This document shows, piece by piece, positions 1 to 10,011 of a stretch of 64,000 nucleotides of DNA. Below the pieces are notes generated by a model. That model had not been told where the DNA came from, searched no databases, and saw only the letters and a program-made list of their open reading frames with translations. How positions within the stretch are numbered: the stretch's first letter is position 1; each line of letters opens with the position of its first letter. Source of the stretch: VXYL01 sp965243175 (lineage in GTDB: Bacteria; Pseudomonadota; Gammaproteobacteria; Pseudomonadales; Azotimanducaceae); assembly GCA_965243175.1 (NCBI GenBank), contig OZ251532.1:1364001-1428000 (forward strand), in the 5' to 3' direction. A program made the translations under genes and the position numbers.

Positions 1-551
1 TGGGCGGTCTCAAGGCCGAGGTGCAGCGTCAAGGCGTCGGTGCGCAACTCGGTGAAGCGTCCGTCGTCGTGCCGCTGGGCAAGCACCACGTCGCCGCGCA
101 ACATCACTCGTTCCTGCGCTCCGGCCGTTTGCTGCGAACGCAGGGGAGGCTCGCGAGCGGCGGGGGGCTCGTGGATTTCGCCGCCGAGTGCCGCGAGATT
201 CCAAGGCGGCGCATCGGGCGTGTGCAAGGCCAATGTCGGCGCCGCCAAGCGCGTCGTCTCGCCGTCGCTCCTGGCCTGCTCGAAGTGTTCGATGCGACTC
301 GCCCTCAGTCGGTAGTGCAACGTGCCATCGTCGCGGAAGTGGACGATGTCGCCATCTTCCAAGTAGACGTCCGGCAGGCTCTCAGCGGCTAACGACGCCG
401 TGCTCCGGTCGTCTTGGCGACTGGCCATGCCGATGGCGATGGCGGCGAAGCCGATGGCGATCAGCACCAGCCCGGCCCAAAGCGGCATTCGCAGCCCGCG
501 CCGCCGCTTCAGCATCCGCTGCCATCGCGGGAGCGCGCTGGCGGCCGTCAT
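1..551 (-). CDS. lptC: LPS export system protein LptC (3' end outside window)
   Basis: Inner-membrane-anchored periplasmic protein of the lipopolysaccharide transport bridge, which passes LPS from LptBFG to LptA. About 183 residues are visible. A basic N-terminus is followed by one membrane segment at about residues 22-42 and then a beta-rich periplasmic part with the LptC-like YLEDGDIVHF and LHYRLRASRIEHF stretches. The reading frame is open to the window edge, so the C-terminus is missing. The ATG at 551 overlaps the kdsC stop codon (ATGA), indicating translational coupling. Order kdsC-lptC is the usual gammaproteobacterial one, with lptA and lptB expected beyond the edge. Identification rests on context plus topology; LptC sequences are poorly conserved. 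Confidence 0.85.
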   Translation of the reverse strand, partial: MTAASALPRWQRMLKRRRGLRMPLWAGLVLIAIGFAAIAIGMASRQDDRSTASLAAESLPDVYLEDGDIVHFRDDGTLHYRLRASRIEHFEQARSDGETTRLAAPTLALHTPDAPPWNLAALGGEIHEPPAAREPPLRSQQTAGAQERVMLRGDVVLAQRHDDGRFTELRTDALTLHLGLETA

Positions 552-1081
552 GGCGCGGGCGAAGGCCGAGCGGCCAGAATCCAATCGCACACTTCGCGCA
601 CGGCGCCGTGCCCGCCGGCCGCTTGCGTCACGTAGTCGGCGCGTTCGATCAGCGCCGGATGCGCGTTCGGCACGGCTATCGCCAAGCTCACGCGCTCGAA
701 CAGGGAAAGATCAGGCAGGTCGTCGCCCACATGGGCCATTCGCTCGGGTGCGGTTCGGCTCGCCGCGCAGAGGTCCTCAAGCACCGCGACTTTGTCTTCC
801 ACGCCAGCGTAGACGTGCGGTACGCCCAGTTCCCGAGCGCGTCTGTCCAGTGCCGCCGAAGACCGCCCGCTGACGATGGCGATGGCAATGCCAGCCGCCA
901 TCAGCCGCTTCATGGCGCTGCCGTCCAGCGCGTTGAACGCCTTGAGTTCGGTTCCGGCGGCGCCGTAGTAGAGCCGCCCGTCGGTCAGCACGCCGTCCAC
1001 GTCCAGAATCAGCAGCTGAAGCTGGCGCATGAGATCGAGCACATGCGCGTCCGGCGCTAGTTCTGGTGATAGGCGAGCCAT
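548..1081 (-). CDS. kdsC: 3-deoxy-D-manno-octulosonate 8-phosphate phosphatase KdsC
   Basis: HAD-superfamily phosphatase that removes the phosphate from Kdo-8-phosphate, the last step before CMP activation of Kdo for lipid A-core synthesis; cytoplasmic. The protein is 177 residues, the usual KdsC length without a cap domain. Motif I is DVDGVLTDG with nucleophile Asp27 and Asp29, motif II is VSGRSS at about 70-75, and motif IV is GDDLPD at 119-124. The ATG at 1081 overlaps the end of the upstream exchanger gene by 25 bases; an alternative ATG at 1030 lies nine residues before motif I. The usual neighbour kdsD (arabinose-5-phosphate isomerase) is absent between it and the exchanger gene. Confidence 0.93.
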   Translation of the reverse strand: MARLSPELAPDAHVLDLMRQLQLLILDVDGVLTDGRLYYGAAGTELKAFNALDGSAMKRLMAAGIAIAIVSGRSSAALDRRARELGVPHVYAGVEDKVAVLEDLCAASRTAPERMAHVGDDLPDLSLFERVSLAIAVPNAHPALIERADYVTQAAGGHGAVREVCDWILAARPSPAP

Positions 1082-2043
1082 GTGAACCCCATCCAGGCGG
1101 CGAAGAGCACCACGCCCTCGAAGCGGGTGATGACCTTGCGCGAACCGATGCCGTAGGCGAAGAACACCAGCAGCGCCGTGAGCGCCAGCATCACGCCGTA
1201 GTCGCGCCACAGCACCAGCGGCGTGATCGCCTGGGGCGCGAGCAGGGCCGGAATCGACAACACCGCGAGGATGTTGAGGATGTTCGAGCCGACGACGTTG
1301 CCGATGGCCATGTCGGCATGGCCGCGCAGCGCCGCGGTGACCGTCACCGACAGTTCCGGCAAGCTGGTGCCGACGGCCACGATGGTGAGCCCGATCACCA
1401 CTTCGCTGACGTGGAAGCGCCTCGCCACTTCCCCGGCGGCCACCACCAGCAGGTCCGACGACACGAGCAGCACCAGCAGACCGGCCAGGAACCACCCCGC
1501 GGCCCGCTTCATGGACATGTCCGGCAGTTCCGCCAACTCGCTTTCCATCGAATCGGCCAGCTGCCCGCCGCTCGCCGACTTCAGCCGATAGAGCAGGAAC
1601 GCGAGGCCAGCCAGAAGCGCCACGCCGTCCAGTACGCCGAGTTGGTAGTTGAACAGGCACGCCAAGGCGAGCAGCGTGGCGAAGATGAGCCACGGAATCT
1701 CCCGCCGCAACGTGCTCTCGGAGAACGGCAGTTCGCGCACCAGCGCGGTGATTCCCAGCACCAGGCCGATGTTGGCGATGTTGGAGCCGATGGCGTTGCC
1801 GATGGCCAACTCGCCGGTGCTGACCAGGCAGGACTGGATGCCCACCATGATCTCCGGTGCCGAGGTTCCGACCGCCACGAACGTGAGGCCGATGATGATC
1901 TTGGAGACGCCGAGATTCTTCGCCGCGGCCGCTGCGGCATTGACGAACCGGTCCGCGCTCCAGATGAGGGCGCAGAAGCCGCCGATCAGCGCCAGAAACG
2001 GATACTCCCGCGCCAACGCGAATACCGCATCCACAGGCGCCAC
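1057..2043 (-). CDS. Calcium/sodium antiporter (CaxA/YrbG family)
   Basis: Inner-membrane cation exchanger of the CaCA superfamily. It has two homologous halves, each carrying an alpha-repeat signature: GTSAPEI in the first half (about residues 59-65) and GTSLPEL in the second, both followed by an AIGN(A/V)(I/V)GSNI segment. About ten hydrophobic segments are readable. The start is uncertain: the frame is open upstream to 2097, and GTG codons at 2043 and 2034 follow a purine-rich GAGGCGGAGG stretch; I chose 2043. In enterobacteria the same family (yrbG) heads the kdsD-kdsC-lptC operon, and the placement here matches except that kdsD is missing. Confidence 0.88.
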   Translation of the reverse strand: MAPVDAVFALAREYPFLALIGGFCALIWSADRFVNAAAAAAKNLGVSKIIIGLTFVAVGTSAPEIMVGIQSCLVSTGELAIGNAIGSNIANIGLVLGITALVRELPFSESTLRREIPWLIFATLLALACLFNYQLGVLDGVALLAGLAFLLYRLKSASGGQLADSMESELAELPDMSMKRAAGWFLAGLLVLLVSSDLLVVAAGEVARRFHVSEVVIGLTIVAVGTSLPELSVTVTAALRGHADMAIGNVVGSNILNILAVLSIPALLAPQAITPLVLWRDYGVMLALTALLVFFAYGIGSRKVITRFEGVVLFAAWMGFTWLAYHQN

Positions 2044-2201
2044 GGCCTCCGCCTCAGAGTGATCTGAACACGCGCATGATGTTACGCAAGGTAACACATG
2101 GGCAAGACGAACCGACTGCCGGGTTGCGCTTCGTGTACACCTTGCAATCCCCCGGCGTTCAAGGCTACATGGCGAACCGTGCGCAGACCGTGGGGGCGGC
2201 G

Positions 2202-3245
2202 ATGGCGACGACGAAAGCGGCGAGTTGGGATCGGTCCGGGAGCATTGAAGTAGGCGGCAAGCAGATCGCTTCGCCAGGCCCCGACGAAGTGCAGATCGCG
2301 ATTGGCAGCGTCGGCATCTGCGGTTCGGACCTGCACTTCTATCGCGGGCAGTTCAAGCCGCGTGCGGGCATCACGCCGGGGCATGAGCTCGCGGGTGCCG
2401 TGGCTGCGTTGGGCGCTGGCGTGAAGCATGTGCGCGAAGGCGACGTGGTCGGGGTGGAGCCGCTGCTGCGGTGCGGCATCTGCGCCTTCTGCGTATCCGG
2501 CGACTACCACGTCTGCGGGCAGCGCGGTCTGGTTGGGGAAGGCATGGACGGCGGCATGAGCGAGCGCGCCAACGTGCCGGCGAACACGGTCTACAAGACG
2601 CCGAGCGCGGTCGATGCCGAAGTTGGCGCCTTGGCGGAACCGCTGGCCTGCTCCGTCCACGGCTTCAACAAGGTCGACCTGCGCGGCCACCAGACCGTGT
2701 TCATCGTCGGCGCCGGCACCATCGGCTTGACGGCGATCCTGGCGGCCCGCGCCAACGGCGCCCACGTGGTGGTGCTGGCTCGGCATCCGCATCAGCAGGA
2801 CGCTGCCACGCGCCTGGGCGCCCACGAAGTGATCGGCGACGACGAGGCTGGCGAAGAGCGCATGAAGGAACTGGCCCGCGCCGAAGCGGTGGACATGGCG
2901 GTGGAGACCGTCGGCGGCACCGGCGCGACGCTGCTCACGGCGCAGCGCGTGGTGCGACCCAAGGGCAAGGTGGTCGTGCTCGGGGTCTTCACCCAGCCCG
3001 AGGTGCAGATCAACGCCCTGCACTTGGCGATCAAGGAGATCGAGATCGTCGGCTCGATGACCTACGCCGCAGCGGATGGCCGCGCCGACTACCAGCAGGC
3101 GCTGGACGTGATCGGCGACTACGCGGATGCGGCGCGCACACTGGTCACCCATCGCTTCGCCCTTGACGACGTGAACACCGCCTTCGGCGCCGCGTTGGAC
3201 AAAAGCACTCGGTCGATCAAGGTCCACATCAATCCGAACGGCTAG
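2202..3245 (+). CDS. Zinc-dependent alcohol/polyol dehydrogenase (MDR family)
   Basis: NAD(P)-dependent medium-chain dehydrogenase of about 347 residues, of the sorbitol/threonine-dehydrogenase-like group. Visible zinc ligands are Cys40, His61 and Glu62 for the catalytic site, and Cys91, Cys94, Cys97 and Cys105 for the structural site. The Rossmann motif GAGTIG is at about 170-175. The substrate cannot be told from sequence; GICGSDLHFY is common to sugar-alcohol and aryl-alcohol enzymes. I prefer ATG 2202 because the family fold begins right after it; an in-frame ATG at 2169 would add 11 residues. It is divergent from the exchanger gene and followed by the sulfite reductase gene after a 113-base gap. 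Confidence 0.85.
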   Translation: MATTKAASWDRSGSIEVGGKQIASPGPDEVQIAIGSVGICGSDLHFYRGQFKPRAGITPGHELAGAVAALGAGVKHVREGDVVGVEPLLRCGICAFCVSGDYHVCGQRGLVGEGMDGGMSERANVPANTVYKTPSAVDAEVGALAEPLACSVHGFNKVDLRGHQTVFIVGAGTIGLTAILAARANGAHVVVLARHPHQQDAATRLGAHEVIGDDEAGEERMKELARAEAVDMAVETVGGTGATLLTAQRVVRPKGKVVVLGVFTQPEVQINALHLAIKEIEIVGSMTYAAADGRADYQQALDVIGDYADAARTLVTHRFALDDVNTAFGAALDKSTRSIKVHINPNG

Positions 3246-3358
3246 CCCGAAGCGGCGCGAAACAGCCGCCACGTTCCAACCTTATGCGTTCGCGTTCGGT
3301 ACGGGCCGAGGGGCAATCGCTTACACTCGCCTTCCCCTAGGCATCGCCGCGACGCACC

Positions 3359-5017
<1,659 letters not shown>

Positions 5018-5024
5018 ACGGATC

Positions 5025-5510
5025 GTGGCTTCGGCAGGAATCTTGGTGAAGGACGGCCGCGTCGTCGCCGATCCTTGGGCGCTGATCGAAGACGGCGCAT
5101 CAAAGCCCGGCGCGATTGCGCCCTTGGCCGCATGGCGGGAAGCGCCGGAGGGCGCTGGCGTGTGGGTGGAAGGCGACGCCGAAATCGAAGAGGTCGCGGC
5201 GGAAATCGTGGCTGCGCCGGTCGTGGCCGTGCGCTTTCCGGCGTTCGCGGACGGTCGCGGCCTGAGCTTCGGCAGCCTGCTGCGCTCGCGCTACGGCTTT
5301 CGCGGCGAGCTGCGCGCCTTCGGCGAAGTCGTCCCCGACCTCACCGCCTACATGCTCCGCTGCGGCTTCGACGCCTTCGTGCTGGCGGACGAAGAGCGGG
5401 CGCAGACGGCCATCGCCTGCATGGCCCGCATGAGCGACCACTACCAAGCCTCGGTCCGGCAGCCTGTGCCGCCGTTCAGAAGATCCGTCAGTGCGGGGAA
5501 CGCGAGCTGA
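5025..5510 (+). CDS. DUF934 family protein, sulfite reductase partner
   Basis: Small soluble protein of 161 residues with a GTG start. It belongs to the DUF934 family, which nearly always follows a CysI-type sulfite reductase gene. Readable family features are the VVAVRFPAFADGRGLSFG and LLRSRYGFRGELRAFGEV stretches and the RCGFDAFVLADE segment near the C-terminus. No catalytic residues can be assigned and the biochemical role is not established; a structural or assembly role for the reductase is a guess from co-occurrence. It lies seven bases downstream of cysI and is presumably co-transcribed. Its end faces the end of the DUF4426 gene with only 23 bases between. Confidence 0.85.
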   Translation: MASAGILVKDGRVVADPWALIEDGASKPGAIAPLAAWREAPEGAGVWVEGDAEIEEVAAEIVAAPVVAVRFPAFADGRGLSFGSLLRSRYGFRGELRAFGEVVPDLTAYMLRCGFDAFVLADEERAQTAIACMARMSDHYQASVRQPVPPFRRSVSAGNAS

Positions 5511-5533
5511 CGGAGCGGACGCCCCGCAGAGCT

Positions 5534-5986
5534 TCAACGCGCCGGAACGTAGAGCGGTTGCTGGAAGCGCACCGTCTCTTTGCCGCGGCCCGGCAGGTCG
5601 ACGACGATCTCGAAGCGCAGCGCCTCCGCGTTCTGGAAGTCGAACGCGGCCAGGTAGTACACGCTCTCGCCATCGCTCACTTCGCGGAACTCCAAGGTCG
5701 TTGATTGGCCGAGCAAGTTCAGGAACTGGCCGCGAACGCCAACCTTTTCGCCGACTCCCGAGGCACCCACGGCGCTGATGTTCACGAGGCCCTTGGTGCG
5801 CCCGCGCACGATGCCGTAGCGCTCGGCCACGGCCGGCGAAAGCAGCGAGGCGTTGAAGGCGATGTAGTGAACCTGCCACGGGCCGAACGCCTTGAACTGT
5901 TCGGCTTCCGCGTCCAGCGCCCAAGCGCCGATGCCAAGCGCGAACAGAACGGCAGCAGCCCTTGGCAGCCTCATCGACTTTTTCAT
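5534..5986 (-). CDS. DUF4426 family secreted protein
   Basis: Periplasmic or exported protein of 150 residues with a signal peptide at about residues 1-28 (basic start, hydrophobic core, cleavage near AEA). The mature part begins with EQFKAFGPWQVHYIAFN, characteristic of DUF4426 proteins, which in Pseudomonas sit directly after metW as here. Function unknown; the family is predicted to be a beta-sandwich. The ATG at 5986 overlaps the metW stop (ATGA). An in-frame ATG at 5974 is also possible. It ends the metX-metW operon. Confidence 0.85.
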   Translation of the reverse strand: MKKSMRLPRAAAVLFALGIGAWALDAEAEQFKAFGPWQVHYIAFNASLLSPAVAERYGIVRGRTKGLVNISAVGASGVGEKVGVRGQFLNLLGQSTTLEFREVSDGESVYYLAAFDFQNAEALRFEIVVDLPGRGKETVRFQQPLYVPAR

Positions 5987-6615
5987 GCGAGGGGCAAGCC
6001 CCTCGCGCTCCCCGGCTGAGGGCTCACCCGCCCCAGCCGGTAGAAGGCGACGGTGCCGAACAGGTTCGGCAGCCAGTTGCCGAAGCTGGTGCCAGCGTGG
6101 GCGGCGTCTACCACCGAGCGTTCGATGATCGGCAGGCCCTTCGCCGCCACCAGCCCCTCGAAGTCGCGGAACGTGCAGAGGTGGATGTTGGGCGTGTCGT
6201 ACCACTGGTGCGGCAAGTGGCGGGCGACCGGCATCCGCCCTCGGCTCGCCAGTTGCAGGCGGCATCGCCAATGGCCGAAGTTGGGAAAGGTCACGACGCA
6301 CTCTTCGCCGATGCGGAGCATCTCGTCGAGCAGCTTCGACGGTTCGGCCACCGCCTGCAGCGTCTCCGTCATCACCACCATGTCGAAGCTGTCGTCGGGG
6401 AAGCGCCCCAGGCCCTCGTCCAGATCGTGTTCGATGACGTTCACGCCAGCGCGAATGCAGGCGCTGATTTCCGCCGCGCCCTTCTCGATGCCGTAGCCGT
6501 TGACGTTCTTGTGCGCGGTCAAGTGGCGCAGCAGGGCGCCATCGCCGCAGCCCAGGTCCAACACCCGCGCGCCGGGGTTGATGAGCTTGGCGATGATGCG
6601 CAGATCCGGCCTCAC
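5983..6615 (-). CDS. metW: Methionine biosynthesis protein MetW
   Basis: Methyltransferase-like protein of 210 residues that occurs with MetX; reported partner or helper of homoserine acylation in proteobacteria. The SAM-binding motif VLDLGCGDG is at residues 18-26, followed by the family stretches GYGIEKG and TFPNFGHWRCR. The GTG start at 6615 overlaps the metX stop (GTGA). The last few codons run into a perfect 9-bp palindrome (5987-6006), so the final nine residues (GSARGLPLA) are encoded by a palindromic repeat of the type found in three copies at 18618-18705. The tail is probably a repeat-derived extension and not conserved protein. Confidence 0.93.
   Translation of the reverse strand: MRPDLRIIAKLINPGARVLDLGCGDGALLRHLTAHKNVNGYGIEKGAAEISACIRAGVNVIEHDLDEGLGRFPDDSFDMVVMTETLQAVAEPSKLLDEMLRIGEECVVTFPNFGHWRCRLQLASRGRMPVARHLPHQWYDTPNIHLCTFRDFEGLVAAKGLPIIERSVVDAAHAGTSFGNWLPNLFGTVAFYRLGRVSPQPGSARGLPLA
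5987..6006. repeat. REP-like palindrome inside the 3' end of metW
   Basis: Perfect inverted repeat GCGAGGGGC-AA-GCCCCTCGC, flanked by CAT on the left as in the three copies at 18618-18705. It is translated as the last residues of MetW on the minus strand and sits immediately upstream of the DUF4426 start, where an RNA hairpin would cover the start region. Confidence 0.85.
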
Positions 6616-7769
6616 GGCGCCGCCCCGCAACGTTCCGCCACCGCGTCCAGATAGGCGCCGAGCACCTCGAAGTAGCGCTCGTTCGGGAGCAGGAACGAAT
6701 CGTGGCCGTGCGGCGCCTCGATGGTGGCGTTCGCCACGTCCTTGCGCGCCTTCACCAGCGCATCGACGATCTCGTTCGAGCGCTCTGGCGAGAAGCGCCA
6801 GTCGGAGCTGAAGGAGAGCACCAGAAACCGCGCCGTGGCCGGGCCGAGTGCCGCCACCAGATCGCCGCCGTGTTCCAGCGCTGGATCGAAGTAGTCGAGG
6901 GCGCGGGTCATCAGAATGTAGGTGTTGGCGTCGAAGCGTTCGGAGAACGACGTGCCCTGGTAGTGCAGATAGCTCTCCACTTGGAACTGCACGTCCTGGG
7001 CGGAGCGGATGTCGCCGGACTTCAGCTCGCGCCCGAACTTCACGCCCATGCTGTCGTCGGAGAGGTAGGTGACGTGGCCGACCATGCGCGCCAGCGTCAG
7101 CCCCTTGCGCGGCTTCGTTTCGGCCTCGAAGTAGCGCCCGTCCAGAAAGTCCGGGTCGGAGAGGATCGCTTGGCGGGCGATTTCGTTGAAGGCGATGTTC
7201 TGCGCCGAGAGCTTCGGCGCGGCGGCGATCACGATGGCGTGGGCGATGCGCTGCGGGTAGTCGATGGCCCACTGCAACGCCTGCATTCCCCCTAGGCTGC
7301 CGCCGATCACCGCGGCGAAGCGTTCGATGCCGAGCGTGTCCGCGAGCATCGCCTGGGTCTTCACCCAGTCCTTCACGGTCACCGCCGGGAAGTTCGCGCC
7401 CCAGGGTTCGCCGGTCGCCGGATTGGTCGAGAGCGGCCCGGTGCTGCCGTTGCAGCCGCCGAGATTGTTCAGGGAGACGACGAAGAACTTCGTCGTGTCG
7501 ATGGGCTTGCCGGGGCCGATGCAGCTGTCCCACCAGCCGGGCTTGCGGTCTTCGGGCGCGTGATAGCCAGCGGCGTGGTGGTCGCCGGAAAGCGCGTGGC
7601 AGACCAGCACGGCGTTGGCGCGGGCGGCGTCGAGTTCGCCGTAGGTCTCGTAGACGAGCTCGAAACCGGGCAGCGTCGTCCGGCACTGCAACTCCAGCGG
7701 CTGGTCGTAGCGCGCGAGCCGAGGTTCGACCAGGCCGACCGAATCCGGCGCGTCCTTCAGCCCGCCCAC
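6612..7769 (-). CDS. metX: Homoserine O-acyltransferase MetX
   Basis: Alpha/beta-hydrolase-fold enzyme activating homoserine by acylation for methionine synthesis. In gammaproteobacteria the MetX enzymes paired with MetW often use succinyl-CoA, so acetyl versus succinyl is left open. The nucleophile is Ser158 in GGSLGG; the catalytic Asp is in SSDWRFS near residue 320 and His356 is in GHDSF. Length is 385 residues with the chosen GTG start at 7769, which overlaps the yggT end by 13 bases; the body of the protein begins at DSVGLVEPRL, matching known N-termini. It is followed by metW with a 4-base overlap. Confidence 0.92.
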   Translation of the reverse strand: MGGLKDAPDSVGLVEPRLARYDQPLELQCRTTLPGFELVYETYGELDAARANAVLVCHALSGDHHAAGYHAPEDRKPGWWDSCIGPGKPIDTTKFFVVSLNNLGGCNGSTGPLSTNPATGEPWGANFPAVTVKDWVKTQAMLADTLGIERFAAVIGGSLGGMQALQWAIDYPQRIAHAIVIAAAPKLSAQNIAFNEIARQAILSDPDFLDGRYFEAETKPRKGLTLARMVGHVTYLSDDSMGVKFGRELKSGDIRSAQDVQFQVESYLHYQGTSFSERFDANTYILMTRALDYFDPALEHGGDLVAALGPATARFLVLSFSSDWRFSPERSNEIVDALVKARKDVANATIEAPHGHDSFLLPNERYFEVLGAYLDAVAERCGAAP

Positions 7770-8317
7770 AGCCGGTACGGCAACAGGGTTCCGAGCACGA
7801 AGCCCTGAATGATGAACAAACCGAGAATCGTCACCATCGGCGACAGGTCGAGACCAGCCAACGGCGGCAGCACGCGGCGCGCCGGGGCCAGCACCGGTTC
7901 GGCGATCTCGCGGGCGACGTTCGCAGCCGGCGAGTAGACGCCGGGCGCCAGCCAGCTCATCAGGATGGTCACGAAGATGGCCAGCAGAAAGATGTTCACC
8001 ACCCAGCTCAAGGTCAGGTGCAGGGCGTCGTTCAGCAGGAAGAGCACGTTCAACGGAAAGGCGTTCGCCAGCACGTAGATCGCCACCGCCAGCACATGCG
8101 CCAGCCACGCCATGGCGAAGGACGCCAGATCCAGATTGCGGTACGGGCGCAAGAGCAGGCGAACCGGCCGCAGCACCGGGTCCGTGAAGCGCACGATGCC
8201 CTCGCAGAACGGGTTGTAGAAGCTCGCCCGCACCGCCTGCAGCACGAAGCGCAGCAGGAAGATCATCGCCGCCACGCGCAGCACGAAAGTGGGGATGAAC
8301 GCCAGCGATTCACTCAT
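7757..8317 (-). CDS. YggT family membrane protein
   Basis: Integral inner-membrane protein of 186 residues with two YggT repeats, each made of two hydrophobic helices followed by a short loop with a P-R-P or P-A-R motif (DPVLRPVRLLLRP and EPVLAPARRVLPP). Family function is not settled; links to osmotic tolerance and to cell-division or membrane assembly have been proposed. It lies between proC and metX, the usual pseudomonad order, and its ATG at 8317 overlaps the proC end by eight bases. Confidence 0.9.
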   Translation of the reverse strand: MSESLAFIPTFVLRVAAMIFLLRFVLQAVRASFYNPFCEGIVRFTDPVLRPVRLLLRPYRNLDLASFAMAWLAHVLAVAIYVLANAFPLNVLFLLNDALHLTLSWVVNIFLLAIFVTILMSWLAPGVYSPAANVAREIAEPVLAPARRVLPPLAGLDLSPMVTILGLFIIQGFVLGTLLPYRLWAG

Positions 8318-9125
8318 GCTCGCCAAACTCCTTCGCCAGCTCCTGCGACCGCTCGAACGCGCCGCGCACGGCCGCTTCGAGCGCTTCTGGAAACGACCGT
8401 TCGGCAAGTATAGAGAGCGCCCGCTCGGTTGTTCCACCGGGAGAAGTCACCCGTTGCCGCAGCGCGCTCGGATCGTCGCCCGCGGCCATCGCCGCGGCGC
8501 CGCCAGCGGTGGCCACCGCCAAGCGCCGACACGCATCCGGCGCAAGACCCAAGCGCCGCCCGGCGGCTTCGAGCGACTCGATCATGTAGAAGAAGTAGGC
8601 TGGCCCGCTGCCGGAAAGCGCGGTGACCGCATCCAAGTCGGCATCGGAGCGGAACCAGAGCGCTTCGCCGGCCGCGCTCAGCACGGCTTCGGCTTCGTTG
8701 CGCTGGGCATTGGTCGTCGCGGCGTTGGCCACTAGGCCGCTGATTCCAGCGCCGACGAGCGCTGGCGTGTTCGGCATGCAGCGCACGACCGCCCGATTGC
8801 CGCCGAGCCAGCGCTCGATGGCCGCGAGCGGCACGCCCGCCGCGATGGAAACCACCAAGGCGTCGCCGAGCACCGGGGCGATCCCCCGCGCCGCGGTCTC
8901 GACAATCTGCGGCTTCACCGCCAGCACCACCACTGCAGCACCTTGAACGGCTTCGCGGTTGTTCGCCGTGGTGGCCACGGGCGGCGCGAAACGAGCGCGT
9001 TGCGAAGCCAGCGGTTCCGCGACCACAACGGGCCCGGTTCGTGACGCCGCGAGCCGAGTCGCCAAGGCGTGCGCCATGTTGCCGCCGCCCACGAAAGCGA
9101 TCTTGGCGTTCGCCGCGTTGGTCAT
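8310..9125 (-). CDS. proC: Pyrroline-5-carboxylate reductase
   Basis: Cytoplasmic NAD(P)H-dependent enzyme for the last step of proline synthesis. It is 271 residues, normal for ProC. The N-terminal Rossmann motif is FVGGGNMA (about residues 10-17), and the C-terminal dimerisation domain carries SGSGPAYFF and the VTSPGGTTERAL signature. The ATG at 9125 overlaps the yggS stop (ATGA), and the gene continues into yggT, so the whole block is one transcript. Confidence 0.95.
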   Translation of the reverse strand: MTNAANAKIAFVGGGNMAHALATRLAASRTGPVVVAEPLASQRARFAPPVATTANNREAVQGAAVVVLAVKPQIVETAARGIAPVLGDALVVSIAAGVPLAAIERWLGGNRAVVRCMPNTPALVGAGISGLVANAATTNAQRNEAEAVLSAAGEALWFRSDADLDAVTALSGSGPAYFFYMIESLEAAGRRLGLAPDACRRLAVATAGGAAAMAAGDDPSALRQRVTSPGGTTERALSILAERSFPEALEAAVRGAFERSQELAKEFGEHE

Positions 9126-9814
9126 CGATTCGCGCTGCCCGGCCGGGGGCCGAAGATGGCGGTGCCGATGCGCACGATGGTGGCTCCTTCCTCGATGGCC
9201 GCGCCGAAGTCGTCGGACATGCCCATCGAGAGCGTATCCCAATGGGTTCCGGCGCGTGGGCGCAGCGTCTCGAACAGCGCCCTAGTGCGGCGAAAGCTAG
9301 CACGGACGCCGTCGCCAGGGCGCGGCATCGCCATCAGCCCGCGCAAGCGCAGCCTCGGCAGGGCGAGGATATGGGCGACCAGCGCTTCCGTTTCCTCCGG
9401 CGCAACGCCGGCCTTCTGCGGCTCGGCGTCGATGTTCACTTGGATGCACACGTCGAGGGGCTTTGGCGCCGCCGCATCGAGGCGGGTGGCGATGCGCTCT
9501 CGGTCCACCGTATGCACCCACTGGAATCGGCTGGCGATGTCGCGCGTCTTGTTGGACTGGATCGCGCCGATGAAGTGCCAGACCAGGCCGAGATGCGCCA
9601 AGGCGTCGATCTTGCCGACGCCTTCCTGAACGTAGTTCTCGCCGAAGTCGGCGAGGCCAGCGCGATGCGCCGCTTCCACCTCGGCGGCGCTGCGCGTCTT
9701 CGACACGGCGAGCAGCCGCACGTCGGCACCGTGGGCGCTGCCTTTGCTCGCGCACTCGATGGCATCGAGCAGCGCCCGGACGCGCTGCGCCGTCTCGTCT
9801 CCGTTCGCTTCCAT
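9122..9814 (-). CDS. YggS family pyridoxal-phosphate homeostasis protein
   Basis: Single-domain alanine-racemase-like barrel protein (PLPBP) that binds PLP but has no known catalysis; involved in vitamin B6 and amino-acid balance. It is 230 residues. The PLP lysine is Lys39 in AVSKTRS, and FGENYVQE, WHFIGAIQSNK and LSMGMSDDF are family signatures. I chose ATG 9814; the frame is open upstream to 9931 but that part is not family-like. It is first in the operon leading to proC, yggT, metX and metW, and divergent from pilT. Confidence 0.92.
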   Translation of the reverse strand: MEANGDETAQRVRALLDAIECASKGSAHGADVRLLAVSKTRSAAEVEAAHRAGLADFGENYVQEGVGKIDALAHLGLVWHFIGAIQSNKTRDIASRFQWVHTVDRERIATRLDAAAPKPLDVCIQVNIDAEPQKAGVAPEETEALVAHILALPRLRLRGLMAMPRPGDGVRASFRRTRALFETLRPRAGTHWDTLSMGMSDDFGAAIEEGATIVRIGTAIFGPRPGSANR

Positions 9815-10011
9815 GTGCCGCAAGGCGGTTCGTCGCCGTTCGCCAGCTGTAGCGGGCGTCAGAATAGCAAGCCAGCGGCCTACGCCACGCATCGGCGATG
9901 ACGCCGGCAACGACGGGTCGATGTCGTACATGGCAACGGGGCGATGTCTCTCGCGGAGAGCGTTCGCGGGCGTCTATCGTGGCGTCTCCACCAACCGACC
10001 GGAGCCATGCC

